Shown: piece after piece, positions 9,799 through 22,671 of the stretch
Layout: each line of letters starts with the position of its first letter
Numbering within the stretch: the stretch's first letter is position 1
Origin: Atherix ibis
Taxonomy: Eukaryota > Arthropoda > Insecta > Diptera > Athericidae
Assembly: GCA_958298945.1 (NCBI GenBank)
Contig: OY282610.1
Coordinates: 52,955,667-53,019,666, forward strand
Length of the DNA: 64,000 bases
Direction of reading: 5' to 3'
Notes under the pieces: model-generated
Told to the model about the DNA's origin: nothing
Seen by the model: only the letters and a program-made list of their open reading frames with translations
Databases searched by the model: none
Position numbers and translations under genes: made by a program

Positions 9799-12367
9799 CT
9801 CAAAATCACCAACAAAAATTTATCCAAAAAGGATATTCTCATTCCAATCGAGAAAATATGTATTGGAAAAGCTTTGCCTGAAAGTACGCAATGACACCAT
9901 AAAAACAATTCTAAAAACCTTAATTTGTATACAAAAAAAAAACGAATTTTAAGAAAGAAAACTATAAATTTTATGAATTTTTTCTCAAAATCACCAACAA
10001 AAATTTATCCAGAAAGGATATTCTCATTCCAATCGAGAAAATATGTATTGGAGAAGCTTTGCCTGAAAGTACGCAATGACACCATAAAAACAATTCTAAA
10101 AACCTTAATTTGTATACAAAAAAAAACGAATTTTAGGAAAGAAAACTATAAATTTTATGAATTTTTTCTCAAAATCACCAACAAAAATTTATCCAGAAAG
10201 GATATTCTCATTCCAATCGAGAAAATATGCATTGGAGAAGCTTTGCCTAAAAGTACGCAATGACACCATAAAAACCGTTCTAAAAATATTAATTTTTATA
10301 CAAAAAAAACGAATTTTAATAAAGAAAACAATTAATTTTATGAATTTTTTCTCAAAATCACCAACAAAAATTTATCCAGAAAGGATATTCTCATTCCAAT
10401 CGAGAAAATATGCATTGGAGAAGCTTTGCCTAAAAGTACGAAATGACACCATAAAAACCGTTCTAAAAACCTTAATTTTTATACAAAAAAAACGAATTTT
10501 AATAAAGAAAACAATTAATTTTATGAATTTTTTCTCAAAATCACCAACAAAAATTTATCCAGAAAGGATATTCTCATTCCAATCGAGAAAATATGCATTG
10601 GAGAAGCTTTGCCTACAAGTACGCAATGACACCATAAAAACCGTTCTAAAAACCTTAATTTTTATACAAAAAAAACGAATTTTAAGAAAGAAAACCATAA
10701 ATTTTATGAATTTTTTCTCAAAATCACCAACAAAAATTTATCCAGAAATGATATTCTCATTCCAATCGAGAAAATATGCATTGGAGAAGCTTTGCCTGAA
10801 AGTACGCAATGACACCATAAAAACAATTCTAAAAACCTTAATTTTTATACAAAAAAAACGAATTTTAATAAAGAAAACAATTAATTTTATGAATTTTTTC
10901 TCAAAATCACCAACAAAAATTTATCCAGAAAGGATATTCTCATTCCAATCGAGAAAATATGTATTGGAGAAGCTTTGCCTGAAAGTACGCAATGACACCA
11001 TAAAAACAATTCTAAAAACCTTAATTTATATACAAAAAAAAACGAATTTTAAGAAAGAAAACTATAAATTTTATGAATTTTTTCTCAAAATCACCAACGA
11101 AAATTTATCCAGAAAGGATATTCTCATTCCAATCGAGAAAATATGTATTGGAGAAGCTTTGCCTAAAAGTACGCAATGACACCATAAAAACAATTCTAAA
11201 AACCTTAATTTGTATACAAAAAAAAACGAATTTTAAGAAAGAAAACTATAAATTTTATGAATTTTTTCTCAAAATCACCAACAAAAATTTATCCAGAAAG
11301 GATATTCTCATTCCAATCGAGAAAATATGTATTGGAGAAGCTTTGCCTGAAAGTACGCAATGACACCATAAAAACAATTCTAAAAACCTTAATTTGTATA
11401 CAAAAAAAAACGAATTTTAGGAAAGAAAACTATAAATTTTATGAATTTTTTCTCAAAATCACCAACAAAAATTTATCCAGAAAGGATATTCTCATTCCAA
11501 TCGAGAAAATATGCATTGGAGAAGCTTTGCCTAAAAATACGCAATGACACCATAAAAACCGTTCTAAAAACCTTAATTTTTATACAAAAAAAACGAATTT
11601 TAATAAAGAAAACAATTAATTTTATGAATTTTTTCTCAAAACCACCAACAAAAATTTATCCAGAAAGGCAATTCTCATTCCAATCAAGAAAATATGTATT
11701 GGAGAAGCTTTGCCTGAAAGTACGCAATGACACCATAAAAACAATTCTAAAAACCTTAATTTGTATACAAAAAAAAACGAATTTTAGGAAAGAAAACTAT
11801 AAATTTTATGAATTTTTTCTCAAAATCACCAACAAAAATTTATCCAGAAAGGATATTCTCATTCCAATCGAGAAAATATGCATTAGAGAAGCTTTGCCTA
11901 AAAGTACGCAATGACACCATAAAAACCGTTCTAAAAACCTTAATTTTTATACAAAAAAAACGAATTTTAAGAAAGAAAACAATTAATTTTATGAATTTTT
12001 TCTCAAAATCACCAACAAAAATTTATCCAGAAAGGATATTCTCATTCCAATCGAGAAAATATGCATTGGAGAAGCTTTGCCTAAAAGTACGCAATGACAC
12101 CATAAAAACCGTTCTAAAAACCTTAATTTTTATACAAAAAAAACGAATTTTAAGAAAGAAAACCATAAATTTTATGAATTTTTTCTCAAAATCACCAACA
12201 AAAATTTATCCAGAAATGATATTCTCATTCCAATCGAGAAAATATGCATTGGAGAAGCTTTGCCTGAAAGTACGAAATGACACCATAAAAACAATTCTAA
12301 AAACCTTAATTTTTATACAAAAAAAATGAATTTTAAGAAAGAAAACCATAAATTTTATGAATTTTTT
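9799..12367 (+). repeat. A tract 6: 14 monomers, the longest tract
   Basis: 2569 bp, which sets the 3457-bp HOR period. Monomers of both subtypes are interleaved, including an internal CAGAAATGATATTC unit near 10741 that elsewhere sits only next to B. This suggests two tracts were fused or a B block was lost between them. A 340-codon open frame (10157-11179) spans five consecutive 183-bp units; I reject it as a gene. Confidence 0.92.
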
Positions 12368-13253
12368 CTCAAAACCACCAACAAAAATTTATCCAGAAAG
12401 AATTTTCTCATTCCAATGAGAATAATATGATTTGGAGAAGCTTTGCCTGAAAGTGCACAATCATACCCCAAACAAACATCTCCAAAAAACCACCATTTTC
12501 ATAGAGAAAAACAAATTTTAAGAGAAAGTGGACTCAGTGTAATAATTGTTGCCTCCTATTTTTTGAGAAAACTGGGTGCCTGGTGTAAAAATTGGATTTT
12601 CGTGAATATTGTCACAAATTTTCGAATTTTTGTGGTTTTTTGCATATCTTTAGGTGGTCAATTTATTTTGCTTTCAGTAAATAAAAAATTTAATTTTAGG
12701 CAATTTTTTTTTAATAGTGCTCACAAAAATTTATTCTGAAAGGATATTCCTTTTTCGATCAGGATAATATGGATCTAGAAGGCTATGTTAAAGTGTATGT
12801 AATGAAACCATGAAACAAATTGCCATTTTTATCCAAAAAAGCAAACTTTATTTTTAAAAAAATACAGCGAACTTTAGGTATTTTTTTTTAAAACGCCTGG
12901 AAAAAATTTTCCTGTAAGGACTTTTTTAGTCCGATCAGGATAATAAGAATAATTATTAGTTTCACATATGTATGCGCATTAACTTCATTAAACAAATTTT
13001 CGAAAAAATTTCCTTTTTCATAGAAAAATAGAAATTTAAAAAAAAATTTAATGATCTTTTGGCAAATTTTTCTCAAAACTCCCACCGAAATTTATCGTGA
13101 CATGTCATTTTCCTTCCAATCATTATATTAAGATTCATAGAAGGTTTGCCTGAAAGTGTGCAATGACACCACAAAATAAATTCTAAAAACCTTAATTTGT
13201 ATAAAAAAAAAACGAAATTTAAGAAAGAAAACTATAAATTTTATGAATTTTTT
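12368..13253 (+). repeat. B block 7 (886 bp)
   Basis: B4 switches to an A-type tail (CCTTAATTTGTATA, then CGAAATTTAAGAAAG) instead of the usual AATAAAG linker, so the B4/A boundary is recombinant. Also ATGATTTGG in B1 and ATTAACTTCATT in B3. Confidence 0.9.
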
Positions 13254-14353
13254 CTCAAAATCACCAACAAAAATTTATCCAGAAAGGATATTCTCATTCC
13301 AATCGAGAAAATATGTATTGGAGAAGCTTTACCTAAAAGTACGCAATGACACCATAAAAACAATTCTAAAAACCTTAATTTGCATACAAAAAAAAACGAA
13401 TTTTAGGAAAGAAAACTATAAATTTTATGAATTTTTTCTCAAAATCACCAACAAAAATTTATCCAGAAAGGATATTCTCATTCCAATCGAGAAAATATGC
13501 ATTGGAGAAGCTTTGCCTAAAAGTACGCAATGACACCATAAAAACCGTTCTAAAAGCCTTAATTTTTATACAAAAAAAACGAAATTTAAGAAAGAAAACT
13601 ATAAATTTTATGAATTTTTTCTCAAAATCACCAACAAAAATTTATCCAGAAAGGATATTCTCATTCCAATCGAGAAAATATGTATTGGAGAAGCTTTACC
13701 TAAAAGTACGCAATGACACCATAAAAACAATTCTAAAAACCTTAATTTGTATACAAAAAAAAACGAATTTTAGGAAAGAAAACTATAAATTTTATGAATT
13801 TTTTCTCAAAATCACCAACAAAAATTTATCCAGAAAGGATATTCTCATTCCAATCGAGAAAATATGCATTGGAGAAGCTTTGCCTAAAAGTACGCAATGA
13901 CACCATAAAAACCGTTCTAAAAGCCTTAATTTTTATACAAAAAAAACGAATTTTAATAAAGAAAACAATTAATTTTATGAATTTTTTCTCAAATTCACCA
14001 ACAAAAATTTATCCAGAAAGGATATTCTCATTCCAATCGAGAAAATATGCATTGGAGAAGCTTTGCCTTAAAGTACGCAATGACACCATAAAAACCGTTC
14101 TAAAAACCTTAATTTTTATACAAAAAAAACGAATTTTAAGAAAGAAAACCATAAATTTTATGAATTTTTTCTCAAAATCACCAACAAAAATTTATCCAGA
14201 AATGATATTCTCATTCCAATCGAGAAAATATGCATTGGAGAAGCTTTGCCTGAAAGTACGCAATGACACCATAAAATCAATTCTAAAAACCTTAATTTTT
14301 ATACAAAAAAAATGAATTTTAAGAAAGAAAACCATAAATTTTATGAATTTTTT
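13254..14353 (+). repeat. A tract 7: 6 monomers with a repeated dimer
   Basis: 1100 bp. Two consecutive dimers, at 13254 and 13621, share AGCTTTACCTAAAAG and AAAAGCCTTAATT at a 367-bp offset. This is a recent two-monomer duplication. Confidence 0.9.
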
Positions 14354-15240
14354 CTCAAAACCACCAACAAAAATTTATCCAGAAAGAATTTTCTCATTCC
14401 AATGAGAATAATATGAATTGGAGAAGCTTTGCCTGAAAGTGCACAATCATACCCCAAACAAACATCTCCAAAAAACCACCATTTTCATAGAGAAAAACAA
14501 ATTTTAAGAGAAAGTGGACTCAGTGTAATAATTGTTGCCTCCTATTTTTTGAGAAAACTGGGTGCCTGGTGTAAAAATTGGATTTTCGTGAATATTGTCA
14601 CAAATTTTCGAATTTTTGTGGTTTTTTGCATATCTTTAGGTGGTCAATTTATTTTGCTTTCAGTAAATAAAAAATTTAATTTTAGGCAATTTTTTTTTAA
14701 TAGTGCTCACAAAAATTTATTCTGAAAGGATATTCCTTTTTCGATCAGGATAATATGGATCTAGAAGGCTATGTTAAAGTGTATGTAATGAAACCATGAA
14801 ACAAATTGCCATTTTTATCCAAAAAAGCAAACTTTATTTTTAAAAAAATACAGCGAACTTTAGGTATTTTTTTTTAAAGCGCCTGGAAAAAATTTTCCTG
14901 TAAGGACTTTTTTAGTCCGATCAGGATAATAAGAATAATTATTAGTTTTACATATGTATGCGCATTAACATCATTAAACAAATTTTCGAAAAAATTTCCT
15001 TTTTCATAGAAAAATAGAAATTTAAAAAAAAATTTAATGATCTTTTGGCAAATTTTTCTCAAAACTCCCACCGAAATTTATCGTGACATGTCATTTTCCT
15101 TCTAATCATTATATTAAGAGTCATAGAAGGTTTGCCTGAAAGTGTGCAATGACACCACAAAATAAATTCTAAAAAACCTTAATTTTTATACAAAAAAAAC
15201 GAATTTTAATAAAGAAAACAATTAATTTTATGAATTTTTT
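14354..15240 (+). repeat. B block 8 (887 bp)
   Basis: Variants: AAAGCGCCTGG at the B3 start, GTTTTACATATG, and CCTTCTAATC in B4. Confidence 0.92.
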
Positions 15241-16340
15241 CTCAAAATCACCAACAAAAATTTATCCAGAAAGGATATTCTCATTCCAATCGAGAAAATA
15301 TGTATTGGAGAAGCTTTGCCTGAAAGTGTGCAATGCCACCACAAAATAAATTCTAAAAAACCTTAATTTTTATACAAAAAAAACGAATTTTAATAAAGAA
15401 AACTATTAATTTTATGAATTTTTTCTCAAAATCACCAACAAAAATTTATCCAGAAAGGATATTCTCATTCCAATCGAGAAAATATGTATTGGAAAAGCTT
15501 TGCCTGAAAAAACGCAATGACACCATAAAAACAATTCTAAAAACCTTAATTTGTATACAAAAAAAAACGAATTTTAAGAAAGAAAACTATAAATTTTATG
15601 AATTTTTTCTCAAAATCACCAACAAAAATTTATCCAGAAAGAATATTCTCATTCCAATCGAGAAAATATGTATTGGAGAAGCTTTGCCTGAAATTACGCA
15701 ATGACAACATAAAAACAATTCTAAAAACCTTATTTGTATACAAAAAAAAACGAATTTTAGGAAAGAAAACTATAAATTTTATGAATTTTTTCTCAAAATC
15801 ACCAACAAAAATTTATCCAGAAAGGATATTCTCATTCCAATCGAGAAAATATGCATTGGAGAAGTTTTGCCTAAAAGTACGAAATGACACCATAAAAACC
15901 GTTCTAAAAACCTTAATTTTTATACAAAAAAAACGAATTTTAATAAAGAAAACAATTAATTTTATGAATTTTTTCTCAAAATCACCAACAAAAATTTATC
16001 CAGAAATGATATTCTCATTCCAATCGAGAAAATATGCATTGGAGAAGCTTTGCCTAAAAGTACGCAATGACACCATAAAAACCGTTCTAAAAACCTTAAT
16101 TTTTATACAAAAAAAACGAATTTTAAGAAAGAAACCCATAAATTTTATGAATTTTTTCTCAAAATCACCAACAAAAATTTATCCAGAAATGATATTCTCA
16201 TTCCAATCGAGAAAATATGCATTGGAGAAGCTTTGCCTGAAAGTACGCAATGACACCATAAAAACAATTCTAAAAACCTTAATTTTTATACAAAAAAAAT
16301 GAATTTTAAGAAAGAAAACCATAAATTTTATGAATTTTTT
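15241..16340 (+). repeat. A tract 8: 6 monomers, the first chimeric
   Basis: The first unit (15241-15423) is A-like up to GCCTGAAAGTG and then B4-like (GTGCAATGCCACCACAAAAT plus the AATAAAG linker). A later unit has AATGACAACAT and a shortened CCTTATTTG. Both marks recur 2170 bp downstream. Confidence 0.9.
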
Positions 16341-17227
16341 CTCAAAACCACCAACAAAAATTTATCCAGAAAGAATTTTCTCATTCCAATGAGAATAATA
16401 TGAATTGGAGAAGCTTTGCCTGAAAGTGCACAATCATACCCCAAACAAACATCTCCAAAAAACCACCATTTTCATAGAGAAAAACAAATTTTAAGAGAAA
16501 GTGGACTCAGTGTAATAATTGTTGCCTCCTATTTTTTGAGAAAACTGGGTGCCTGGTATAAAAATTGGATTTTCGTGAATATTGTCACAAATTTTCGAAT
16601 TTTTGTGGTTTTTTGCATATCTTTAGGTGGTCAATTTATTTTGCTTTCAGTAAATAAAAAATTTAATTTTAGGCAATTTTTTTTTAATAGTGCTCACAAA
16701 AATTTATTCTGAAAGGATATTCCTTTTTCGATCAGGATAATATGGATCTAGAAGGCTATGTTAAAGTGTATGTAATGAAACCATGAAACAAATTGCCATT
16801 TTTATCCAAAAAAGCAAACTTTATTTTTAAAAAAATACAGCGAACTTTAGGTATTTTTTTTTAAAACGCCAGGAAAAAATTTTCCTGTAAGGACTTTTTT
16901 AGTCCGATCAGGATAATAAGAATAATTATTAGTTTCACATATGTATGCGCATTAACATCATTAAACAAATTTTCGAAAAAATTTCCTTTTTCAAAGAAAA
17001 ATAGAAATTAAAAAAAAAATTTAATGATCTTTTGGCAAATTTTTCTCAAAACTCCCACCGAAATTTATCGTGACATGTCATTTTCCTTCCAATCATTATA
17101 TTAAGAGTCATAGAAGGTTTGCCTGAAAGTGTGCAATGACACCACAAAATAAATTCGAAAAAACCTTAATTTTTATACAAAAAAAACGAATTTTAATAAA
17201 GAAAACAATTAATTTTATGAATTTTTT
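16341..17227 (+). repeat. B block 9 (887 bp)
   Basis: Variants: CTGGTATAAAA in Bu, CGCCAGGAAAAA in B3, TTCAAAGAAAAATAG, and AATTCGAAAAAACC in B4. CGCCAGG and AATTCGAAAA are shared with B block 10, its duplicate. Confidence 0.92.
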
Positions 17228-18510
17228 CTCAAAATCACCAACAAAAATTTATCCAGAAAGGATATTCTCATTCCAATCAAGAAAATATGTATTGGAGAAG
17301 CTTTGCCTGAAAGTACGCAATGACACCATAAAAACAATTCTAAAAACCTTAATTTGTATACAAAAAAAAACGAATTTTAAGAAAGAAAACTATAAATTTT
17401 ATGAATTTTTTCTCAAAATCACCAACAAAAATTTATCCAGAAAGGATATTCTCATTCCAATCGAGAAAATATGTATTGGAGAAGCTTTGCCTAAAAGTAC
17501 GCAATGACACCATAAAAACAATTCTAAAAACCTTAATTTGTATACAAAAAAAAAACGAATTTTAGAAAGAAAACTATAAATTTTATGAATTTTTTCTCAA
17601 AATCACCAACAAAAATTTATCCAGAAAGGATATTCTCATTCCAATCGAGAAAATATGCATTGGAGAAGCTTTGCCTAAAAGAACGCAATGACACCATAAA
17701 AACCGTTCTAAAAACCTTAATTTTTATACAAAAAAAACGAATTTTAAGAAAGAAAACCATAAATTTTATGAATTTTTTCTCAAAATCACCAACAAAAATT
17801 TATCCAGAAAGGATATTCTCATTCCAATCGAGAAAATATGTATTGGAGAAGCTTTGCCTAAAAGTACGCAATGACAACATAAAAACAATTCTAAAAACCT
17901 TATTTGTATACAAAAAAAAACGAATTTTAGGAAAGAAAACTATAAATTTTATGAATTTTTTCTCAAAATCACCAACAAAAATTTATCCAGAAAGGATATT
18001 CTCATTCCAATCGAGAAAATATGCATTGGAGAAGTTTTGCTTAAAAGTACGAAATGACACCATAAAAACCGTTCTAAAAACCTTAATTTTTATACAAAAA
18101 AAACGAATTTTAATAAAGAAAACAATTAATTTTATGAATTTTTTCTCAAAATCACCAACAAAAATTTATCCAGAAATGATATTCTCATTCCAATCGAGAA
18201 AATATGCATTGGAGAAGCTTTGCCTAAAAGTACGCAATGACACCATAAAAACCGTTCTAAAAACCTTAATTTTTATACAAAAAAAACGAATTTTAAGAAA
18301 GAAACCCATAAATTTTATGAATTTTTTCTCAAAATCACCAACAAAAATTTATCCAGAAATGATATTCTCATTCCAATCGAGAAAATATGCATTGGAGAAG
18401 CTTTGCCTGAAAGTACGCAATGACACCATAAAAACAATTCTAAAAACCTTAATTTTTATACAAAAAAAATGAATTTTAAGAAAGAAAACCATAAATTTTA
18501 TGAATTTTTT
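17228..18510 (+). repeat. A tract 9: 7 monomers
   Basis: 1283 bp. Contains the copy of the AATGACAACAT unit (near 17870) and the AAGAAACCCATAAATT unit, both seen 2170 bp upstream. One unit has a TTTTAGAAAG linker lacking a G. Confidence 0.9.
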
Positions 18511-19397
18511 CTCAAAACCACCAACAAAAATTTATCCAGAAAGAATTTTCTCATTCCACTGAGAATAATATGAATTGGAGAAGCTTTGCCTGAAAGTGCA
18601 CAATCATACCCCAAACAAACATCTCCAAAAAACCACCATTTTCATAGAGAAAAACAAATTTTAAGAGAAAGTGGACTCAGTGTAATAATTGTTGCCTCCT
18701 ATTTTTTGAGAAAACTGGGTGCCTGGTGTAAAAATTGGATTTTCGTGAATATTGTCACAAATTTTCGATTTTTTGTGGTTTTTTGCATATCTTTAGGTGG
18801 TCAATTTATTTTGCTTTCAGTAAATAAAAAATTTAATTTTAGGCAATTTTTTTTTAATAGTGCTCACAAAAATTTATTCTGAAAGGATATTCCTTTTTCG
18901 ATCAGGATAATATGGATCTAGAAGGCTATGTTAAAGTGTATGTAATGAAACCATGAAACAAATTGCCATTTTTATCCAAAAAAGCAAACTTTATTTTTAA
19001 AAAAATACAGCGAACTTTAGGTATTTTTTTTTAAAACGCCAGGAAAAAATTTTCCTGTAAGGACTTTTTTAGTCCGATCAGGATAATAAGAATAATTATT
19101 AGTTTCACATATGTATGCGCATTAACATCATTAAACAAATTTTCGAAAAAATTTCCTTTTTCATAGAAAAATAGAAATTTAAAAAAAAATTTAATGATCT
19201 TTTGGCAAATTTTTCTCAAAACTCCCACCGAAATTTATCGTGACATGTCATTTTCCTTCCAATCATTATATTAAGAGTCATAGAAGGTTTGCCTGAAAGT
19301 GTGCAATGACACCACAAAATAAATTCGAAAAAACCTTAATTTTTATACAAAAAAAACGAATTTTAATAAAGAAAACAATTAATTTTATGAATTTTTT
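18511..19397 (+). repeat. B block 10 (887 bp)
   Basis: Duplicate of block 9 at +2170 bp, with private changes CCACTGAG in B1 and CGATTTTTTG in Bu. The second is also present in block 1. Confidence 0.92.
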
Positions 19398-20499
19398 CTC
19401 AAAATCACCAACAAAAATTTATCCAGAAAGGATATTCTCATTCCAATCAAGAAAATATGTATTGGAGAAGCTTTGCCTGAAAGTACGCAATGACACCATA
19501 AAAACAATTCTAAAAACCTTAATTTGTATACAAAAAAAAACGAATTTTAAGAAAGAAAACTATAAATTTTATGAATTTTTTCTCAAAATCACCAACAAAA
19601 ATTTATCCAGAAAGGATATTCTCATTCCAATCGAGAAAATATGTATTGGAGAAGCTTTGCCTAAAAGTACGCAATGACACCATAAAAACAATTCTAAAAA
19701 CCTTAATTTGTATACAAAAAAAACGAATTTTAATAAAGAAAACAATTAATTTTATGAATTTTTTCTCAAAATCACCAACAAAAATTTATCCAGAAAGGAT
19801 ATTCTCATTCCAATCAAGAAAATATGTATTCGAGAAGCTTTGCCTGAAAGTACGCAATGACACCATAAAAACAATTCTAAAAACCTTAATTTGTATACAA
19901 AAAAAAACGAATTTTAAGAAAGAAAACTATAAATTTTATGAATTTTTTCTCAAAATCACCAACAAAAATTTATCCAGAAAGGATATTCTCATTCCAATCG
20001 AGAAAATATGTATTGGAGAAGCTTTGCCTAAAAGTACGCAATGACACCATAAAAACAATTCTAAAAACCTTAATTTGTATACAAAAAAAAAACGAATTTT
20101 AGGAAAGAAAACTATAAATTTTATGAATTTTTTCTCAAAATCACCAACAAAAATTTATCCAGAAAGGATATTCTCATTCCAATCGAGAAAATATGCATTG
20201 GAGAAGCTTTGCCTAAAAGAACGCAATGACACCATAAAAACCGTTCTAAAAACCTTAATTTTTATACAAAAAAAACGAATTTTAAGAAAGAAAACCATAA
20301 ATTTTATGAATTTTTTCTCAAAATCACCAACAAAAATTTATCCAGAAAGGATATTCTCATTCCAATCGAGAAAATATGTATTGGAGAAGCTTTGCCTGAA
20401 AGTACGCAATGACACCATAAAAACAATTCTAAAAACCTTAATTTTTATACAAAAAAAATGAATTTTAAGAAAGAAAACCATAAATTTTATGAATTTTTT
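19398..20499 (+). repeat. A tract 10: 6 monomers
   Basis: 1102 bp. The opening dimer (CAATCAAGAAAATATG then CCTAAAAG) is repeated near 19750. The last unit before B is a GGATATTC type rather than ATGATATTC. Confidence 0.9.
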
Positions 20500-21386
20500 C
20501 TCAAAACCACCAACAAAAATTTATCCAGAAAGAATTTTCTCATTCCAATGAGAATAATATGAATTGGAGAAGCTTTGCCTGAAAGTGCACAATCATACCC
20601 CAAACAAACATCTCCAAAAAACCACCATTTTCATAGAGAAAAACAAATTTTAAGAGAAAGTGGACTCAGTGTAATAATTGTTGCCTCCTATTTTTTGAGA
20701 AAACTGGGTGCCTGGTATAAAAATTGGATTTTCGTGAATATTGTCACAAATTTTCGAATTTTTGTGGTTTTTTGCATATTTTTAGGTGGTCAATTTATTT
20801 TGCTTTCAGTCAATAAAAAATTTAATTTTAGGCAATTTTTTTTTAATAGTGCTCACAAAAATTTATTCTGAAAGGATATTCCTTTTTCGATCAGGATAAT
20901 ATGGATCTAGAAGGCTATGTTAAAGTGTATGTAATGAAACCATGAAACAAATTGCCATTTTTATCCAAAAAAGCAAACTTTATTTTTAAAAATATACAGC
21001 GAACTTTAGGTATTTTTTTTTAAAACGCCTGGAAAAAATTTTCCTGTAAGGACTTTTTTAGTCCGATCAGGATAATAAGAATAATTATTAGTTTCACATA
21101 TGTATGCGCATTAACATCATTAAACAAATTTTCGAAAAAATTTCCTTTTTCATAGAAAAATAGAAATTTAAAAAAAAATTTAATGATCTTTTGGCAAATT
21201 TTTCTCAAAACTTCCACCGAAATTTATCGTGACATGTCATTTTCCTTCCAATCATTATATTAAGAGTCATAGAAGGTTTGCCTGAAAGTGTGCAATGACA
21301 CCACAAAATAAATTCTAAAAAACCTTAATTTTTATACAAAAAAAACGAATTTTAAGAAAGAAAACTATAAATTTTATGAATTTTTT
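20500..21386 (+). repeat. B block 11 (887 bp)
   Basis: Variants: CTGGTATAAAA (as in block 9), GCATATTTTTAGG, CAGTCAATAAA, and AACTTCCACC in B4. The B4 linker is the A-type AAGAAAGAAAACTATA rather than AATAAAG. Confidence 0.92.
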
Positions 21387-22671
21387 CTCAAAATCACCAA
21401 CCAAAATTTATCCAGAAAGGATATTCTCATTCCAATCGAGAAAATATATATTGGAGAAGCTTTGCCTGAAAGTACGCAATGACACCATAAAATTAATTCT
21501 AAAAACCTTAATTTTTATACAAAAAAAACGAATTTTAATAAAGAAAACAATTAATTTTATGAATTTTTTCTCAAAATCACCAACAAAAATTTATCCAGAA
21601 AGGATATTCTCATTCCAATCGAGAAAATATGCATTGGAGAAGCTTTGCCTAAAAGTACGCAATGACACCATAAAAACCGTTCTAAAAACCTTAATTTTTA
21701 TACAAAAAAAACGAATTTTAAGAAAGAAAACCATAAATTTTATGAATTTTTTCTCAAAATCACCAACCAAAATTTATCCAGAAAGGATATTCTCATTCCA
21801 ATCGAGAAAATATATATTGGAGAAGCTTTGCCTGAAAGTGCGCAATGACACCATAAAATTAATTCTAAAAACCTTAATTTTTATACAAAAAAAACGAATT
21901 TTAATAAAGAAAACAATTAATTTTATGAATTTTTTCTCAAAATCACCAACAAAAATTTATCCAGAAAGGATATTCTCATTCCAATCGAGAAAATATGCAT
22001 TGGAGAAGCTTTGCCTAAAAGTACGCAATGACACCATAAAAACCGTTCTAAAAACCTTAATTTTTATACAAAAAAAACGAATTTTAAGAAAGAAAACCAT
22101 AAATTTTATGAATTTTTTCTCAAAATCACCAACAAAAATTTATCCAGAAAGGATATTCTCATTCCAATCGAAAAAATATGTATTGGAGAAGCTTTGCCTG
22201 AAAGTACGCAATGACACTATAAAAACAATTCTAAAAACCTTAATTTGTATACAAAAAAAAAACGAATTTTAAGAAAGAAAACTATAAATTTTATGAATTT
22301 TTTCTCAAAATCACCAACAAAAATTTATCCAGAAAGGATATTCTCATTCCAATCGAGAAAATATGTATTGGAGAAGCTTTGCCTGAAAGTACGCAATGAC
22401 ACCATAAAAACAATTCTAAAAACCTTAATTTGTATACAAAAAAAAACGAATTTTAGGAAAGAAAACTATAAATTTTATGAATTTTTTCTCAAAATCACCA
22501 ACAACAATTTATCCAGAAAATATATTCTCATTCCAATCGAGAAAATATGCATTGGAGAAGCTTTGCCTAAAAGTACGCAATGACACCATAAAAACCGTTC
22601 TAAAAACCTTAATTTTTATACAAAAAAAAACGAATTTTAAGAAAGAAAACCATAAATTTTATGAATTTTTT
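21387..22671 (+). repeat. A tract 11: 7 monomers with a repeated dimer
   Basis: 1285 bp. The dimer at 21387 recurs at 21754 (offset 367). It is marked by CACCAACCAAAATT, AAATATATATTGG and ATAAAATTAATTCT. Confidence 0.9.

Noticed and set aside
10157..11179. 340-codon open frame encoding a tandem 61-residue repeat (also at 111-815, 17585-18472, 21376-22272 and 49534-50421)
   Set aside because: It exists only where consecutive monomers have 8-base A-runs. Single-base changes in the run break it freely in other copies. There are no flanking gene signals, and composition is that of the satellite.
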